A DNA stretch of 40,244 bases, taken from positions 195,920 to 236,163 of the forward strand of contig CADEEV010000003.1 of the NCBI GenBank assembly GCA_902826455.1, given 5' to 3'. The stretch comes from an uncultured Acidobacteriota bacterium (GTDB lineage Bacteria; Acidobacteriota; Vicinamibacteria; Fen-336). This document shows, one piece after another, positions 25,899 to 33,546 of this stretch; within the stretch, counting starts at the first letter, position 1; each line of letters starts with the position of its first letter. The notes beneath the pieces were generated by a model. The model worked only from the letters and a program-made list of their open reading frames with translations. It was not told the origin of the DNA and did no database searches. Both the position numbers and the translations under genes were made by a program.

Positions 25899-28043
25899 AT
25901 GGCTGAAGAGAAGACCGCGGCGAGCGAGTTCAAGCCGTACGTCCCCGACTCCGCGAACGTCCCGGAGTTCACGTTCCGGGCCGTCCTGCTGGGGATGATC
26001 TTCGGCATCATCTTCGGCGCGGTCACGGTCTACGTCGGGCTGCGGGCCGGCCTCACGGTCGCGGCCTCGATCCCGATCGCCGTGCTGTCGATCAGCCTGC
26101 TGCGGGCCCTGGGCAAGGCGTCGATCCTCGAGAACAACCTGGTGCAGACGATCGGCTCCGCCGGCGAGTCGGTCGCGGGCGGCGTCATCTTCACGATGCC
26201 GGCCCTGATCTTCCTGGGCTTCGAGCTCGAGTACACGCGCATCCTGCTGCTGGCCCTGATCGGCGGCTGGCTGGGCGTGCTGTTCATGATCCCCCTGCGC
26301 CGCCAGCTGATCGTGCAGGAGCACGGGAACCTGCTGTACCCGGAAGGCTCGGCGTGCGCGGACGTGCTGATCGCCGGCGAGAAGGGCGGCTCCTTCGCGA
26401 GCCGGGTGTTCTACGGCCTGGGCCTGGGCGGCGTCTACACGCTGTTCCAGAACGAGAACGCCCTGGCGATCGTGAACCCGCTGCCCACCTACAACCCGAG
26501 CTGGATGCCGGGCGCCTCGCTGCGCGCGGCCATCACCTCGGAGTACCTGGGCGTCGGCTACATCATCGGACCGAAGATCGCCGGCGTGATCTTCGCGGGC
26601 GGCGTGTTCTCCTGGCTCGTGATGATGCCGGCCATCAAGTTCTTCGGCAGCCTGGTGCCCGGCGCCATCTACCCGAGCACGATCCCCATCGCGGCCATGG
26701 ACTCGGGCCAGCTCTGGAACTTCTACATCCGCTACATCGGCGCCGGCGCCGTGGCCATGGCGGGCCTGATCACCCTCGGCAAGACGCTGCCCACGATCCT
26801 CGGCGCGCTCAAGGCCGGCGCCGCCGACCTGCGCAAGCAGAAGGCGGGGACCGAAGCGAGCAGCGGCCGCACCGCGCGCGATCTCAAGATGACGGTCGTG
26901 CTCGGCGGCTCCATCGTGATCGTCGGGCTGATGTGGGCGATGCTGACCTTCAAGCCGGTCGAGGGCGCCCCCACCGGCATGTTCGCGAACCTGCTGGCCT
27001 CGCTGCTGGTGGTCATCTTCGGGTTCCTGTTCGTCACCGTCTCGTCCCGCCTCGTCGGCCTCATCGGGACCTCCTCGAACCCGATCTCGGGCATGGCGAT
27101 CGCGACGCTGATGGCGACGTGCGGCGTGTTCCTCGCGGTGGGCTGGACGAGCGGAGCGTACGGCGTCCTGGCCCTGATGATCGGCGGCGCCGTCTGCATC
27201 GCGGCCGCGAACGCGGGCAACACCTCGCAGGACCTGAAGACGGGCTTCCTGGTCGGCGCGACGCCGTCGGCGCAGCAGATGGGTCTCTTCCTGGGCGTGC
27301 TGACCTCGTCGTTCGTCATCGGCATCACGCTGCTCGCCGTGAACAAGGGCCTCGAGAAGTTCGTTCCCGCCGACATCACGGTCGACGCCGCCCACCTGCC
27401 CGACGGCGTGCACGTCCTCGACAACGCCTACACCCACGAAGGCAAGACCTACACGCTGCTGAACGTGCTGGGCTCGACCGTCATCCCCGAGGGCAAGTAC
27501 CTGCTGAACCCGCAATCCGGGAAGATCGAGATCCAGTGGGTGGCCGGCATCGGCAGCCAGGAGGCGCCGGCGCCGCAGGCGCGCCTGATGTCCGTGGTGA
27601 TCCGCGGCATCCTCGACCGCAAGCTGCCCTGGGGCCTCGTCTTCCTGGGCGTCTTCCTGGTAATCACCGTCGAGCTGCTCGGCGTCCGCTCGCTGAGCTT
27701 CGCGGTCGGCTCCTATCTGTCCATCGGCACGACCTGCGCGATCTTCGTGGGTGGCGTCGTGCGCTGGCTGGCCGAGCGCGGCCAGGAGGAGAAGTCCGAC
27801 GACGAGACGGGGCCCGGCGCCCTGTACGCGAGCGGCCTGATCGCCGCCGGCGGCATCATCGGCCTGCTCGGCATCGCGGTGAAGCTGCTCGAGAAGCAGG
27901 GCTGGATCCCCGAGGGCGCCATCGACATGGGCAAGCACCTGCCGGCGATCCATGCCAGCGCGGGCCTCGGCGTCGTCGCCTTCGCGCTGCTCGCGTTCTC
28001 GCTCTACCACTTCGCGCGCAAGCCTCTCGAAGGCTCGAAGTAG
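25899..28043 (+). CDS. OPT-superfamily oligopeptide transporter
   Basis: A 714-residue integral membrane transporter of the OPT/YSL superfamily (PF03169), expected to carry peptides or metal chelates by proton symport. About 14-16 hydrophobic helices are visible. Typical features are the N-terminal VPEFTFRAVLLGMIFGIIFGAVTVYVGLRAGLTV, given here as its two halves FRAVLLGMIFGII and VYVGLRAGLTVAAS, then LRRQLIVQEHGNLLYPEGSA and the late NAGNTSQDLKTGFLVGATP. Residues about 485-560 form a soluble loop before the last helices, normal for the bacterial branch. It has a leadered start with a GAGGAGCGGAG ribosome-binding site and is monocistronic. No regulator or peptidase is adjacent. Confidence 0.94.
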   Translation: MAEEKTAASEFKPYVPDSANVPEFTFRAVLLGMIFGIIFGAVTVYVGLRAGLTVAASIPIAVLSISLLRALGKASILENNLVQTIGSAGESVAGGVIFTMPALIFLGFELEYTRILLLALIGGWLGVLFMIPLRRQLIVQEHGNLLYPEGSACADVLIAGEKGGSFASRVFYGLGLGGVYTLFQNENALAIVNPLPTYNPSWMPGASLRAAITSEYLGVGYIIGPKIAGVIFAGGVFSWLVMMPAIKFFGSLVPGAIYPSTIPIAAMDSGQLWNFYIRYIGAGAVAMAGLITLGKTLPTILGALKAGAADLRKQKAGTEASSGRTARDLKMTVVLGGSIVIVGLMWAMLTFKPVEGAPTGMFANLLASLLVVIFGFLFVTVSSRLVGLIGTSSNPISGMAIATLMATCGVFLAVGWTSGAYGVLALMIGGAVCIAAANAGNTSQDLKTGFLVGATPSAQQMGLFLGVLTSSFVIGITLLAVNKGLEKFVPADITVDAAHLPDGVHVLDNAYTHEGKTYTLLNVLGSTVIPEGKYLLNPQSGKIEIQWVAGIGSQEAPAPQARLMSVVIRGILDRKLPWGLVFLGVFLVITVELLGVRSLSFAVGSYLSIGTTCAIFVGGVVRWLAERGQEEKSDDETGPGALYASGLIAAGGIIGLLGIAVKLLEKQGWIPEGAIDMGKHLPAIHASAGLGVVAFALLAFSLYHFARKPLEGSK

Positions 28044-28049
28044 CCCCCA

Positions 28050-28283
28050 GAAACACGAATGCCCTGGAGAGCTCACGCTCTCCAGGGCCGGTGCGCTGTT
28101 GGGATTCGCCAGGTCTGCTACGGCCTAGCGGGCCCCCTTCCTTTCGCGGGACCGATCCTGCGATCGGCTGGAGGCATCCAGTTGAAGCGGGTCTAGCTGT
28201 TTACGCTCGGCACGTTGACCTAAGCGTCAGCCACCTCGCGGGGTGTGAGGCAACTGTCCACTGGACCACCTCCTTTCTCGCGT
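28050..28283 (-). ncRNA. Candidate structured small RNA with an extended anti-16S 5' end
   Basis: Free-standing minus-strand unit with promoter TTGACT-N18-TACACT upstream and a hairpin terminator downstream. The RNA would start near 28283. AGAAAGGAGGUGGUCC (28278-28263) can pair along 16 nt, with one G-U, with the usual 3' tail of 16S rRNA. The same bases can pair with CAACUGGAUGCCUCC (28184-28170) through GGAGGUG-bulge-UCCAGU. Inside that closing helix are a long hairpin (28258-28247 with 28237-28226, one A-A mismatch and three G-U) and a smaller one (ACGCU 28227-28223 with AGCGU 28207-28203). Outside is CCGATC/GATCGG (28167-28162 with 28157-28152). A GTG at 28261, well spaced from GGAGG, opens a 13-codon frame (28261-28220, MDSCLTPREVADA). 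So it may be a dual-function RNA or a short-peptide mRNA. I cannot match it to a named Rfam family. Confidence 0.55.
28061..28088. terminator. Bidirectional terminator-like hairpin
   Basis: A perfect 11-bp stem, GCCCTGGAGAG (28061-28071) with CTCTCCAGGGC (28078-28088), and a 6-nt loop. On the plus strand it follows the OPT stop by 17 bp. On the minus strand it is followed by ATTCGTGTTTCT, a modest U-rich tail, and would end the RNA gene at 28050-28283. Confidence 0.6.
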
Positions 28284-28289
28284 GAATCG

Positions 28290-28319
28290 AGTGTACGGAT
28301 CGCCCCTTTCGCAAGTCAA
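28290..28319 (-). promoter_or_regulatory. Sigma-70-type promoter of the candidate small RNA
   Basis: On the minus strand TTGACT (28319-28314), an 18-bp spacer and TACACT (28295-28290). It points at the RNA element, not at any protein gene of ordinary size. Confidence 0.68.
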
Positions 28320-28369
28320 GAAAAAAGTACAACCGGTCGCGTCGCGACGACGACGTCATACCTTCGGTA

Positions 28370-28390
28370 GTGCGCGCGCGTGCGCGCGCG
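28370..28390. repeat. Alternating purine-pyrimidine tract
   Basis: G followed by two copies of TGCGCGCGCG gives 21 bp of uninterrupted alternating pyrimidine-purine sequence, prone to Z-DNA. It lies between the two divergent promoters at 28290-28319 and 28415-28444. Confidence 0.7.
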
Positions 28391-28414
28391 AGATCACCGC
28401 CGCGGTGCACAGGC

Positions 28415-28444
28415 TTGACACTCCGAGAGAGCGCGTGCTACCGT
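28415..28444 (+). promoter_or_regulatory. Sigma-70-type promoter for the cyclic-nucleotide phosphodiesterase-like gene
   Basis: TTGACA at 28415-28420, an 18-bp spacer and TACCGT at 28439-28444. The start near 28451 gives a leader of about 105 nt that contains a short upstream ORF. Confidence 0.68.
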
Positions 28445-28481
28445 CGCGCATCGATCAGCACGAGCCAGTAACCGTCGAGAG

Positions 28482-28559
28482 ATGAGACACTTGGGGCGCA
28501 ACGGGATGAACCAGGAAGCCTCGATGCGGCGGCCGCTCGGACGATCAGCCTCAGCATGA
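28482..28559 (+). CDS. Short upstream ORF (25 codons) coupled to the phosphodiesterase-like gene
   Basis: Reads MRHLGRNGMNQEASMRRPLG then RSASA and a TGA that overlaps the next ATG as ATGA. It sits wholly inside the predicted leader of the following gene, which has no Shine-Dalgarno sequence of its own, so translation of that gene could depend on this frame. The peptide is Arg-rich and has no known motif. Its own ribosome-binding site (GAGAG, too close) is weak. It could be a regulatory leader peptide or a chance frame. Confidence 0.35.
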   Translation: MRHLGRNGMNQEASMRRPLGRSASA

Positions 28560-29317
28560 AACTCAAAGCACTCGGCTGCTATGGCGGCAACATCCCCGGG
28601 CACGGGATGACTTCCTTCCTCGTCAACGACACGCTCGCGCTCGACGCCGGCTGGGTGTCGAACGCGCTGTCCCTGCGTCAGCAGGAGCGAGTGAAGGACA
28701 TCCTCATCTCGCACTCGCATCTGGATCACACCTGCACGCTGCCGTTCCTCATCGACAACAACTTCACGGCGCCGGGCTTCGCGCTGCGCATCTACTCGAT
28801 CCCCGAGGTCGTGGCGTCGATGCGCAACCACCTCTTCAACAACCAGACCTGGCCCGACTTCACGTCGCTTCCCAACGACATGACGCCGGTCCTGAAGCTG
28901 GTCGAGATCCAGCCCGAGGAGCCGTTCGTCATCAACGGCCTGAAGATCCGCGCGGTCCACGTCTCGCACAGCGTGCCGACCGCGGGCTACATCCTCGAAG
29001 ACAAGAAGGGCGCTGTCGCGTTCTCGAGCGACACGGGCCCGACCCACCGCTTCTGGGAGATCACGAACCAGACGAAGAAGCTCAAGGCCGTGATCACGGA
29101 GTGCTCGTTCCCCAACGAGCTGCGTGAGCTCGCGAAGGTCTCGGGCCACATGACGCCCTGGATGCTCGAGCTCGAGCTGAAGAAGCTCAAGAAGGACGTG
29201 CCGGTCTACATCTACGGGTGCAAGCCGAAGCACCTCGGGATCATCAAGCGCGAGCTCAAGGCGCTGAAGATCCGCAACCTGCACGTCATGGTGCAGGGCC
29301 GCACCTACAACCTCTAA
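28556..29317 (+). CDS. Metallo-beta-lactamase-fold hydrolase, class-II cyclic-nucleotide phosphodiesterase-like
   Basis: A 253-residue cytosolic MBL-fold protein. The metal motif H53-S-H55-L-D57-H58 in LISHSHLDHTCTLPFLIDN is the pattern of class-II 3',5'-cyclic-nucleotide phosphodiesterases (PF02112). Further metal or active-site positions appear in VHVSHSVPTAGY, AFSSDTGPTHRFWE and SGHMTPWML. Predicted to hydrolyse cAMP or a related cyclic nucleotide; other MBL phosphodiesterase substrates are possible. The leader of about 105 nt with an upstream ORF suggests post-transcriptional control. It converges with ftsX, with 4 bp between the stops. Confidence 0.88.
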   Translation: MKLKALGCYGGNIPGHGMTSFLVNDTLALDAGWVSNALSLRQQERVKDILISHSHLDHTCTLPFLIDNNFTAPGFALRIYSIPEVVASMRNHLFNNQTWPDFTSLPNDMTPVLKLVEIQPEEPFVINGLKIRAVHVSHSVPTAGYILEDKKGAVAFSSDTGPTHRFWEITNQTKKLKAVITECSFPNELRELAKVSGHMTPWMLELELKKLKKDVPVYIYGCKPKHLGIIKRELKALKIRNLHVMVQGRTYNL

Positions 29318-29321
29318 GACG

Positions 29322-30215
29322 CTAGACCTGGCTGCGGCCGAGGCTCACGAGGCTTCCCACGAGGCCTACGGCCATGCCCCCCAACACGATCGCGAAGGCG
29401 AGCTCCGTCGGCATGAAGATCGCCGCGCGGCCGAGGAGCTCCGACGCCGCCAGCAGGTCGCGCGCGACGAAGCGCAGTCCCCCCCACAAGAGCGCGACAG
29501 CCACGACGCCGCCCAGGCCGCCCTGCAGCATGCCCTCGACGATGAACGGGCCCCGCACGTAGGCCCGGGTGGCGCCCACGAGCCGCATGATGTCGAGCTC
29601 GTCCTGGCGCGCGTAGACCGTCAGGCGGATCACGTTCGAGATGGTGAAGATGCTGGCGAGGGCGAGGATGCCGCCCAGCACGCCGCCCAGGCCGCGCACG
29701 AGGCGCACCGCCGTGGTGAGGCGCTGGATCCAGAGCAGGTCGTACTGCACCTCCTCGACCCCCGGGGACTTCTCGAAGGCCGTCACGAAGCGCGTGATCT
29801 CCTCGGGCGACTGGTGGCCGTTCTTGACGGTGATCTCGATCGACTCGGGAAAGGGGTTCTCGGCCAGGTCGTCGGGCAGCGTCCGCAGGTCGTGGAACAA
29901 GGCGCGGAAGCGGTCGAGGGCCGCCTGCCGGCTGATCGTGGTCAGGGTCTCGACGGCGGGGTCGTCCTTGAGCCGGCTCTCGAGCATCTCGCGGATGCGC
30001 GGCTCGAGGCCGTCCTCCAGGTAGAACGTCACCTGGACCTTCTCGGTCCAGCGCGTCACGACGGCGTTCAGGTTGCTCGCGACCGTGAGGAACGCCCCGA
30101 GCACGAACAGGCTGACGCCGATGGTCCCGATCGAGAGCGCGTTGATCAGCCGGCTCCGCCAGAGGCTGGTGAGGGCCTCCTGCACGAAGTAGGCGAGCGC
30201 CCGGAAGACCGGCAT
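29322..30215 (-). CDS. ftsX: Cell-division permease FtsX
   Basis: Membrane partner of the FtsE ATPase; transmits ATP hydrolysis to periplasmic cell-wall hydrolases at the septum. The 297-residue length and topology fit: TM1 at about 22-46 (INALSIGTIGVSLFVLGAFL), an extracytoplasmic domain to about 165 (VQVTFYLEDGLEPRIREML), then three helices, with TVYARQDELDIMRLVGAT before the third, the FtsX hallmark. A TATAAT element ends 8 nt upstream of ATG 30215 and there is no Shine-Dalgarno sequence, so the mRNA is probably leaderless. It is not adjacent to ftsE: the udk gene lies between them on the other strand. Confidence 0.95.
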   Translation of the reverse strand: MPVFRALAYFVQEALTSLWRSRLINALSIGTIGVSLFVLGAFLTVASNLNAVVTRWTEKVQVTFYLEDGLEPRIREMLESRLKDDPAVETLTTISRQAALDRFRALFHDLRTLPDDLAENPFPESIEITVKNGHQSPEEITRFVTAFEKSPGVEEVQYDLLWIQRLTTAVRLVRGLGGVLGGILALASIFTISNVIRLTVYARQDELDIMRLVGATRAYVRGPFIVEGMLQGGLGGVVAVALLWGGLRFVARDLLAASELLGRAAIFMPTELAFAIVLGGMAVGLVGSLVSLGRSQV

Positions 30216-30222
30216 GCGCGCG

Positions 30223-30232
30223 GATTATACTC
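30223..30232. promoter_or_regulatory. Symmetric bidirectional -10 element between ftsX and udk
   Basis: GATTATACTC is the exact inverse of the element at 25851-25860. The plus-strand hexamer TATACT (30226-30231) ends 8 nt before the udk ATG. The minus-strand hexamer TATAAT (30229-30224) ends 8 nt before the ftsX ATG. The whole intergenic space is 24 bp, so both mRNAs should be leaderless or nearly so. Confidence 0.68.
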
Positions 30233-30239
30233 ACGCCCC

Positions 30240-30854
30240 ATGGCCATCCTGGTCGGGATCGCGGGCGGGACGGGTTCGGGCAAGACGTCGTTCGCGCACA
30301 AGGTCGCGGAGCGCTTCGGACGCGAGCGCTGCCTGACGATCGCCCAGGACTCCTACTACAAGGACGGCAGCGACCTGGACGCCGCGGCCCGCGCGGCCAT
30401 CAACTACGACCACCCCGACGCCTTCGACACGCCGCTGCTCGTGCAGGACCTGCGGGACCTCAAGGCCGGCCGCCCGGCGCCGGCCCTCACCTACGACCAC
30501 GCCAACTACTCGCGCCGCGTGCTGCCCGACGCGCTGTCGCCGCGGCCCGTGATCCTGCTCGAGGGCATCCTGATCCTGGCCGAGGAGCCGCTGCGCCGGC
30601 TCATGGACATCAAGCTGTTCATCGACACGGACGCCGACGTGCGGATCCTGCGGCGCCTGCGCCGCGACATCAAGGAGCGCGGCCGCTCCTTCGACTCCGT
30701 CGAGCAGCAGTACCTGGACTCGGTGCGGCCGATGCACCTCGAGTTCGTGGAGCCCTCGAAGCGCTACGCGGACCTGATCATCCCCGAGGGCGCCGAGAAC
30801 GCCGTGGCGCTGGAAGCGGTCGTGGCCCGCGTCCACGCCATGCTGAAGGCCTAG
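30240..30854 (+). CDS. udk: Uridine kinase
   Basis: Pyrimidine-salvage kinase (uridine or cytidine to UMP or CMP), 204 residues. The P-loop GIAGGTGSGKTS is at 6-17. Then come IAQDSYYKD, NYDHPDAFDTPLLVQDL, YDHANYSRR, LLEGILIL and KLFIDTDADVRILRRLRRD with ERGRSFDSVEQQY, all family signatures. It sits between ftsE and ftsX on the opposite strand, head-to-head with ftsX and tail-to-tail with ftsE (6 bp between stops). Base composition looks like its neighbours. ATG 30240 has no Shine-Dalgarno sequence, which fits a leaderless transcript. Confidence 0.95.
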   Translation: MAILVGIAGGTGSGKTSFAHKVAERFGRERCLTIAQDSYYKDGSDLDAAARAAINYDHPDAFDTPLLVQDLRDLKAGRPAPALTYDHANYSRRVLPDALSPRPVILLEGILILAEEPLRRLMDIKLFIDTDADVRILRRLRRDIKERGRSFDSVEQQYLDSVRPMHLEFVEPSKRYADLIIPEGAENAVALEAVVARVHAMLKA

Positions 30855-30860
30855 GCGGCG

Positions 30861-31514
<654 letters not shown>

Positions 31515-31529
31515 CCCGGGCTCGGTCGG

Positions 31530-31538
31530 GATTATAGG
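31530..31538. promoter_or_regulatory. Shared -10 region between ftsE and the oxidoreductase gene
   Basis: GATTATAGG repeats the GATTATA core of the two symmetric elements. Minus-strand TATAAT (31536-31531) would serve ftsE. The plus-strand reading (TATAGG, 31533-31538) is a poorer hexamer for the gene at 31553, which has a GGAGG ribosome-binding site. Confidence 0.45.
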
Positions 31539-31552
31539 ACGGAGGCCAGGCC

Positions 31553-32581
31553 ATGAAGGCGGCAGTCATCCATCAGCACGGCGGACCGGAAGTGCTGTCC
31601 TACGAAGACCTCGCCGATCCCGTGGCGCAGCCGGGCGAGGCGCTCGTGCGCGTGCGGGCCTGCGCGCTCAACCACCTCGACCTGTGGACCCGGCGCGGAC
31701 TGCCCGGCCGCTCGATCCCCTTCCCCCACGTGCTCGGCAACGACGTCGCGGGCGAGATCGCCGCCCTGCCGACGCCCGTCGACGGCCTCGCCGTCGGCCA
31801 GCGCGTGATGCTGTCGCCGGGAACCTCGTGCGGCCGCTGCCAGGCGTGTCTCTCTGGGGAAGACAGCTCCTGCCGGTCGTACAAGGTGCTGGGCGCTCAG
31901 ATCCATGGGGGCTACGCCGAGCTCGTGCGCTGCCCACTCGCGAACCTGATCCCGATCCCCGACGCGCTGTCGTTCGAGACGGCCGCGGCCTTCCCCCTCG
32001 TGTACCTCACGGCCTGGCGCATGCTCGTGACGCGGGCGCGGCTGCGGCCCGGCGAGGACGTCCTGATCTGGGCCGCCGGCAGCGGCGTCGGGATGGCCTC
32101 GATCCAGATCGCGAAGCACTTCGGCGCCCGCGTGATCGCGACCGCCGGAACCGCGGCGAAGCTCGAGCTCGCTCGCGGCCTCGGCGCCGACGACGTGATC
32201 GACCACCACAAGGGCGACGTGCTCGCCGAGGTGCGCAAGCTCACCGGCAAGAAAGGCGTCGAGGTCGTCATCGAGCACGTCGGCCAGTCGTCGTGGGAGC
32301 GCACGATCCAGGCCCTCGCCCAGCGCGGCCGCCTCGTGACGTGCGGCGCCACCACCGGCTCGGCGGCGACCACGGACCTGCGCTACGTGTTCTCGAAGCA
32401 GCTCTCGATCCTCGGGTCCTACATGGGCAGCAAGGCGGAGCTCCTCGAGGCGGCGCCGCTCCTGTTCAAGGGCGTCCTGAAGCCGATCGTGCACGAGACG
32501 CTGCCGCTCGCCGAGGCTCGCCGCGCCCACGAGATGATGGAAGCGTCGGACCACTTCGGAAAGATCGTGCTCGCGGCGTGA
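31553..32581 (+). CDS. Zinc-type alcohol dehydrogenase / quinone oxidoreductase family protein
   Basis: A 342-residue MDR-superfamily NAD(P)H oxidoreductase. The GroES-like N-domain has VRACALNHLDLWTRRG and LGNDVAGEI. Four Cys at 93, 96, 99 and 107 (CGRCQACLSGEDSSC) form a structural zinc lobe. The usual catalytic zinc Cys is replaced by the ALNHLD sequence, so quinone-oxidoreductase-like chemistry is more likely than alcohol oxidation. The Rossmann motif is AAGSGVGMASIQIAKHFGA. GGAGG precedes ATG 31553. GTGA overlap with the following hydrolase gene makes the two an operon. Substrate unknown. Confidence 0.9.
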   Translation: MKAAVIHQHGGPEVLSYEDLADPVAQPGEALVRVRACALNHLDLWTRRGLPGRSIPFPHVLGNDVAGEIAALPTPVDGLAVGQRVMLSPGTSCGRCQACLSGEDSSCRSYKVLGAQIHGGYAELVRCPLANLIPIPDALSFETAAAFPLVYLTAWRMLVTRARLRPGEDVLIWAAGSGVGMASIQIAKHFGARVIATAGTAAKLELARGLGADDVIDHHKGDVLAEVRKLTGKKGVEVVIEHVGQSSWERTIQALAQRGRLVTCGATTGSAATTDLRYVFSKQLSILGSYMGSKAELLEAAPLLFKGVLKPIVHETLPLAEARRAHEMMEASDHFGKIVLAA

Positions 32582-33546
32582 CGCCTTTCGCTCCCCGCCC
32601 CTTCACCTCCGGGGGCCACCGCCAGACGCTCCTCGGCTACTGGTATCGCCGTCACGTGCAATGGCCCCATGCCAGCGAGGACATCGTCGTGCCCACGGAC
32701 GGCGACGTGCGCCTGCTCCTGCGCGCGAGCTACCAGCCGGGCCCGCGCGAGGCGGCGCCGGCCCTTGTCCTGATCCACGGCCTCGGAGGCTGGGACGCGG
32801 CGAAGTACGGCCTCGCCACTGGGGCCCTCGCGTGGTCGCGCGGCTGGCACGTGATCCGGATGAACATGCGCGGCGCCGGGGACTCGATGGGGCTGTCGCC
32901 GGTCCTCTACAACGCGGGCCTCGACGGCGACGTGGTGCGGGTGCTGGCCCGTGTCGCCGGGATCACGCCGCGCATGGCGGTCGTGGGCTTCTCCCTGGGT
33001 GCGAACCTCGCGCTGCTCGCCGCCGGCCGCAGCGGCGATCGGCTGCCCCCGGGCCTGCTCGGCGTCGTCGGGGTCTCGCCTCCCCTCGACCTCGCGGCCT
33101 GCTGCGAGCGCCTCGACGCCCTCACGAACGCCCCGTACCAACGCTACTTCATGGGCAACCTGCGGCGGACCTACCGCGATCGCCAGCGCGCCCGGCCCGA
33201 CCTATACGCAGCCGGCCGCGAGGTCGGTCTCCGGAGCGTGCGGGCGTACGACGAGGCGATCACCGCGCCCTACGCGGGTTTCCGCGACGCGGCCGAGTAC
33301 TACGCGCGCTCGAGCGCCGGACCGCATCTCGCGCGGATCGCCACGCCCGCGTTGATCCTCGCGGCGCAGGACGATCCCATGATCCCCATCGCGTCGCTCA
33401 CCCATTGGCCGCTGCCCGCCTCGGGCCTGGTGGTCCGCGAGGTCACGCCCACCGGAGGCCACGTCGGCTTCGTGGCGCCGTCCCTTGCCCCCGGCTCGTT
33501 CTGGGCGGGCGAGCGCGCCCTCGATTTCCTCGACCCGCTGCGCTAG
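32578..33546 (+). CDS. YheT-family alpha/beta hydrolase
   Basis: A 322-residue serine hydrolase of the YheT / ABHD1-3 family. The N-terminal FTSGGHRQTLLGYWYRR corresponds to the family's HLQT segment. The oxyanion strand is VLIHGLGGWDAAKYG, the nucleophile elbow GFSLGAN, the acid AQDDPMIP and the His TGGHVGF, so the triad is complete. Family members hydrolyse short-chain or lipid esters, mostly uncharacterised. GTG 32578 lies in GTGA with the oxidoreductase. The stop shares CTAG with the converging Fic gene. Confidence 0.9.
   Translation: MTPFAPRPFTSGGHRQTLLGYWYRRHVQWPHASEDIVVPTDGDVRLLLRASYQPGPREAAPALVLIHGLGGWDAAKYGLATGALAWSRGWHVIRMNMRGAGDSMGLSPVLYNAGLDGDVVRVLARVAGITPRMAVVGFSLGANLALLAAGRSGDRLPPGLLGVVGVSPPLDLAACCERLDALTNAPYQRYFMGNLRRTYRDRQRARPDLYAAGREVGLRSVRAYDEAITAPYAGFRDAAEYYARSSAGPHLARIATPALILAAQDDPMIPIASLTHWPLPASGLVVREVTPTGGHVGFVAPSLAPGSFWAGERALDFLDPLR

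Noticed and set aside
28263-28278. GGACCACCTCCTTTCT on the plus strand as a 16S rRNA 3' end
   Set aside because: No preceding 16S helix 44/45 sequence is present, and the promoter points the other way. It is better read as the minus-strand anti-16S element.
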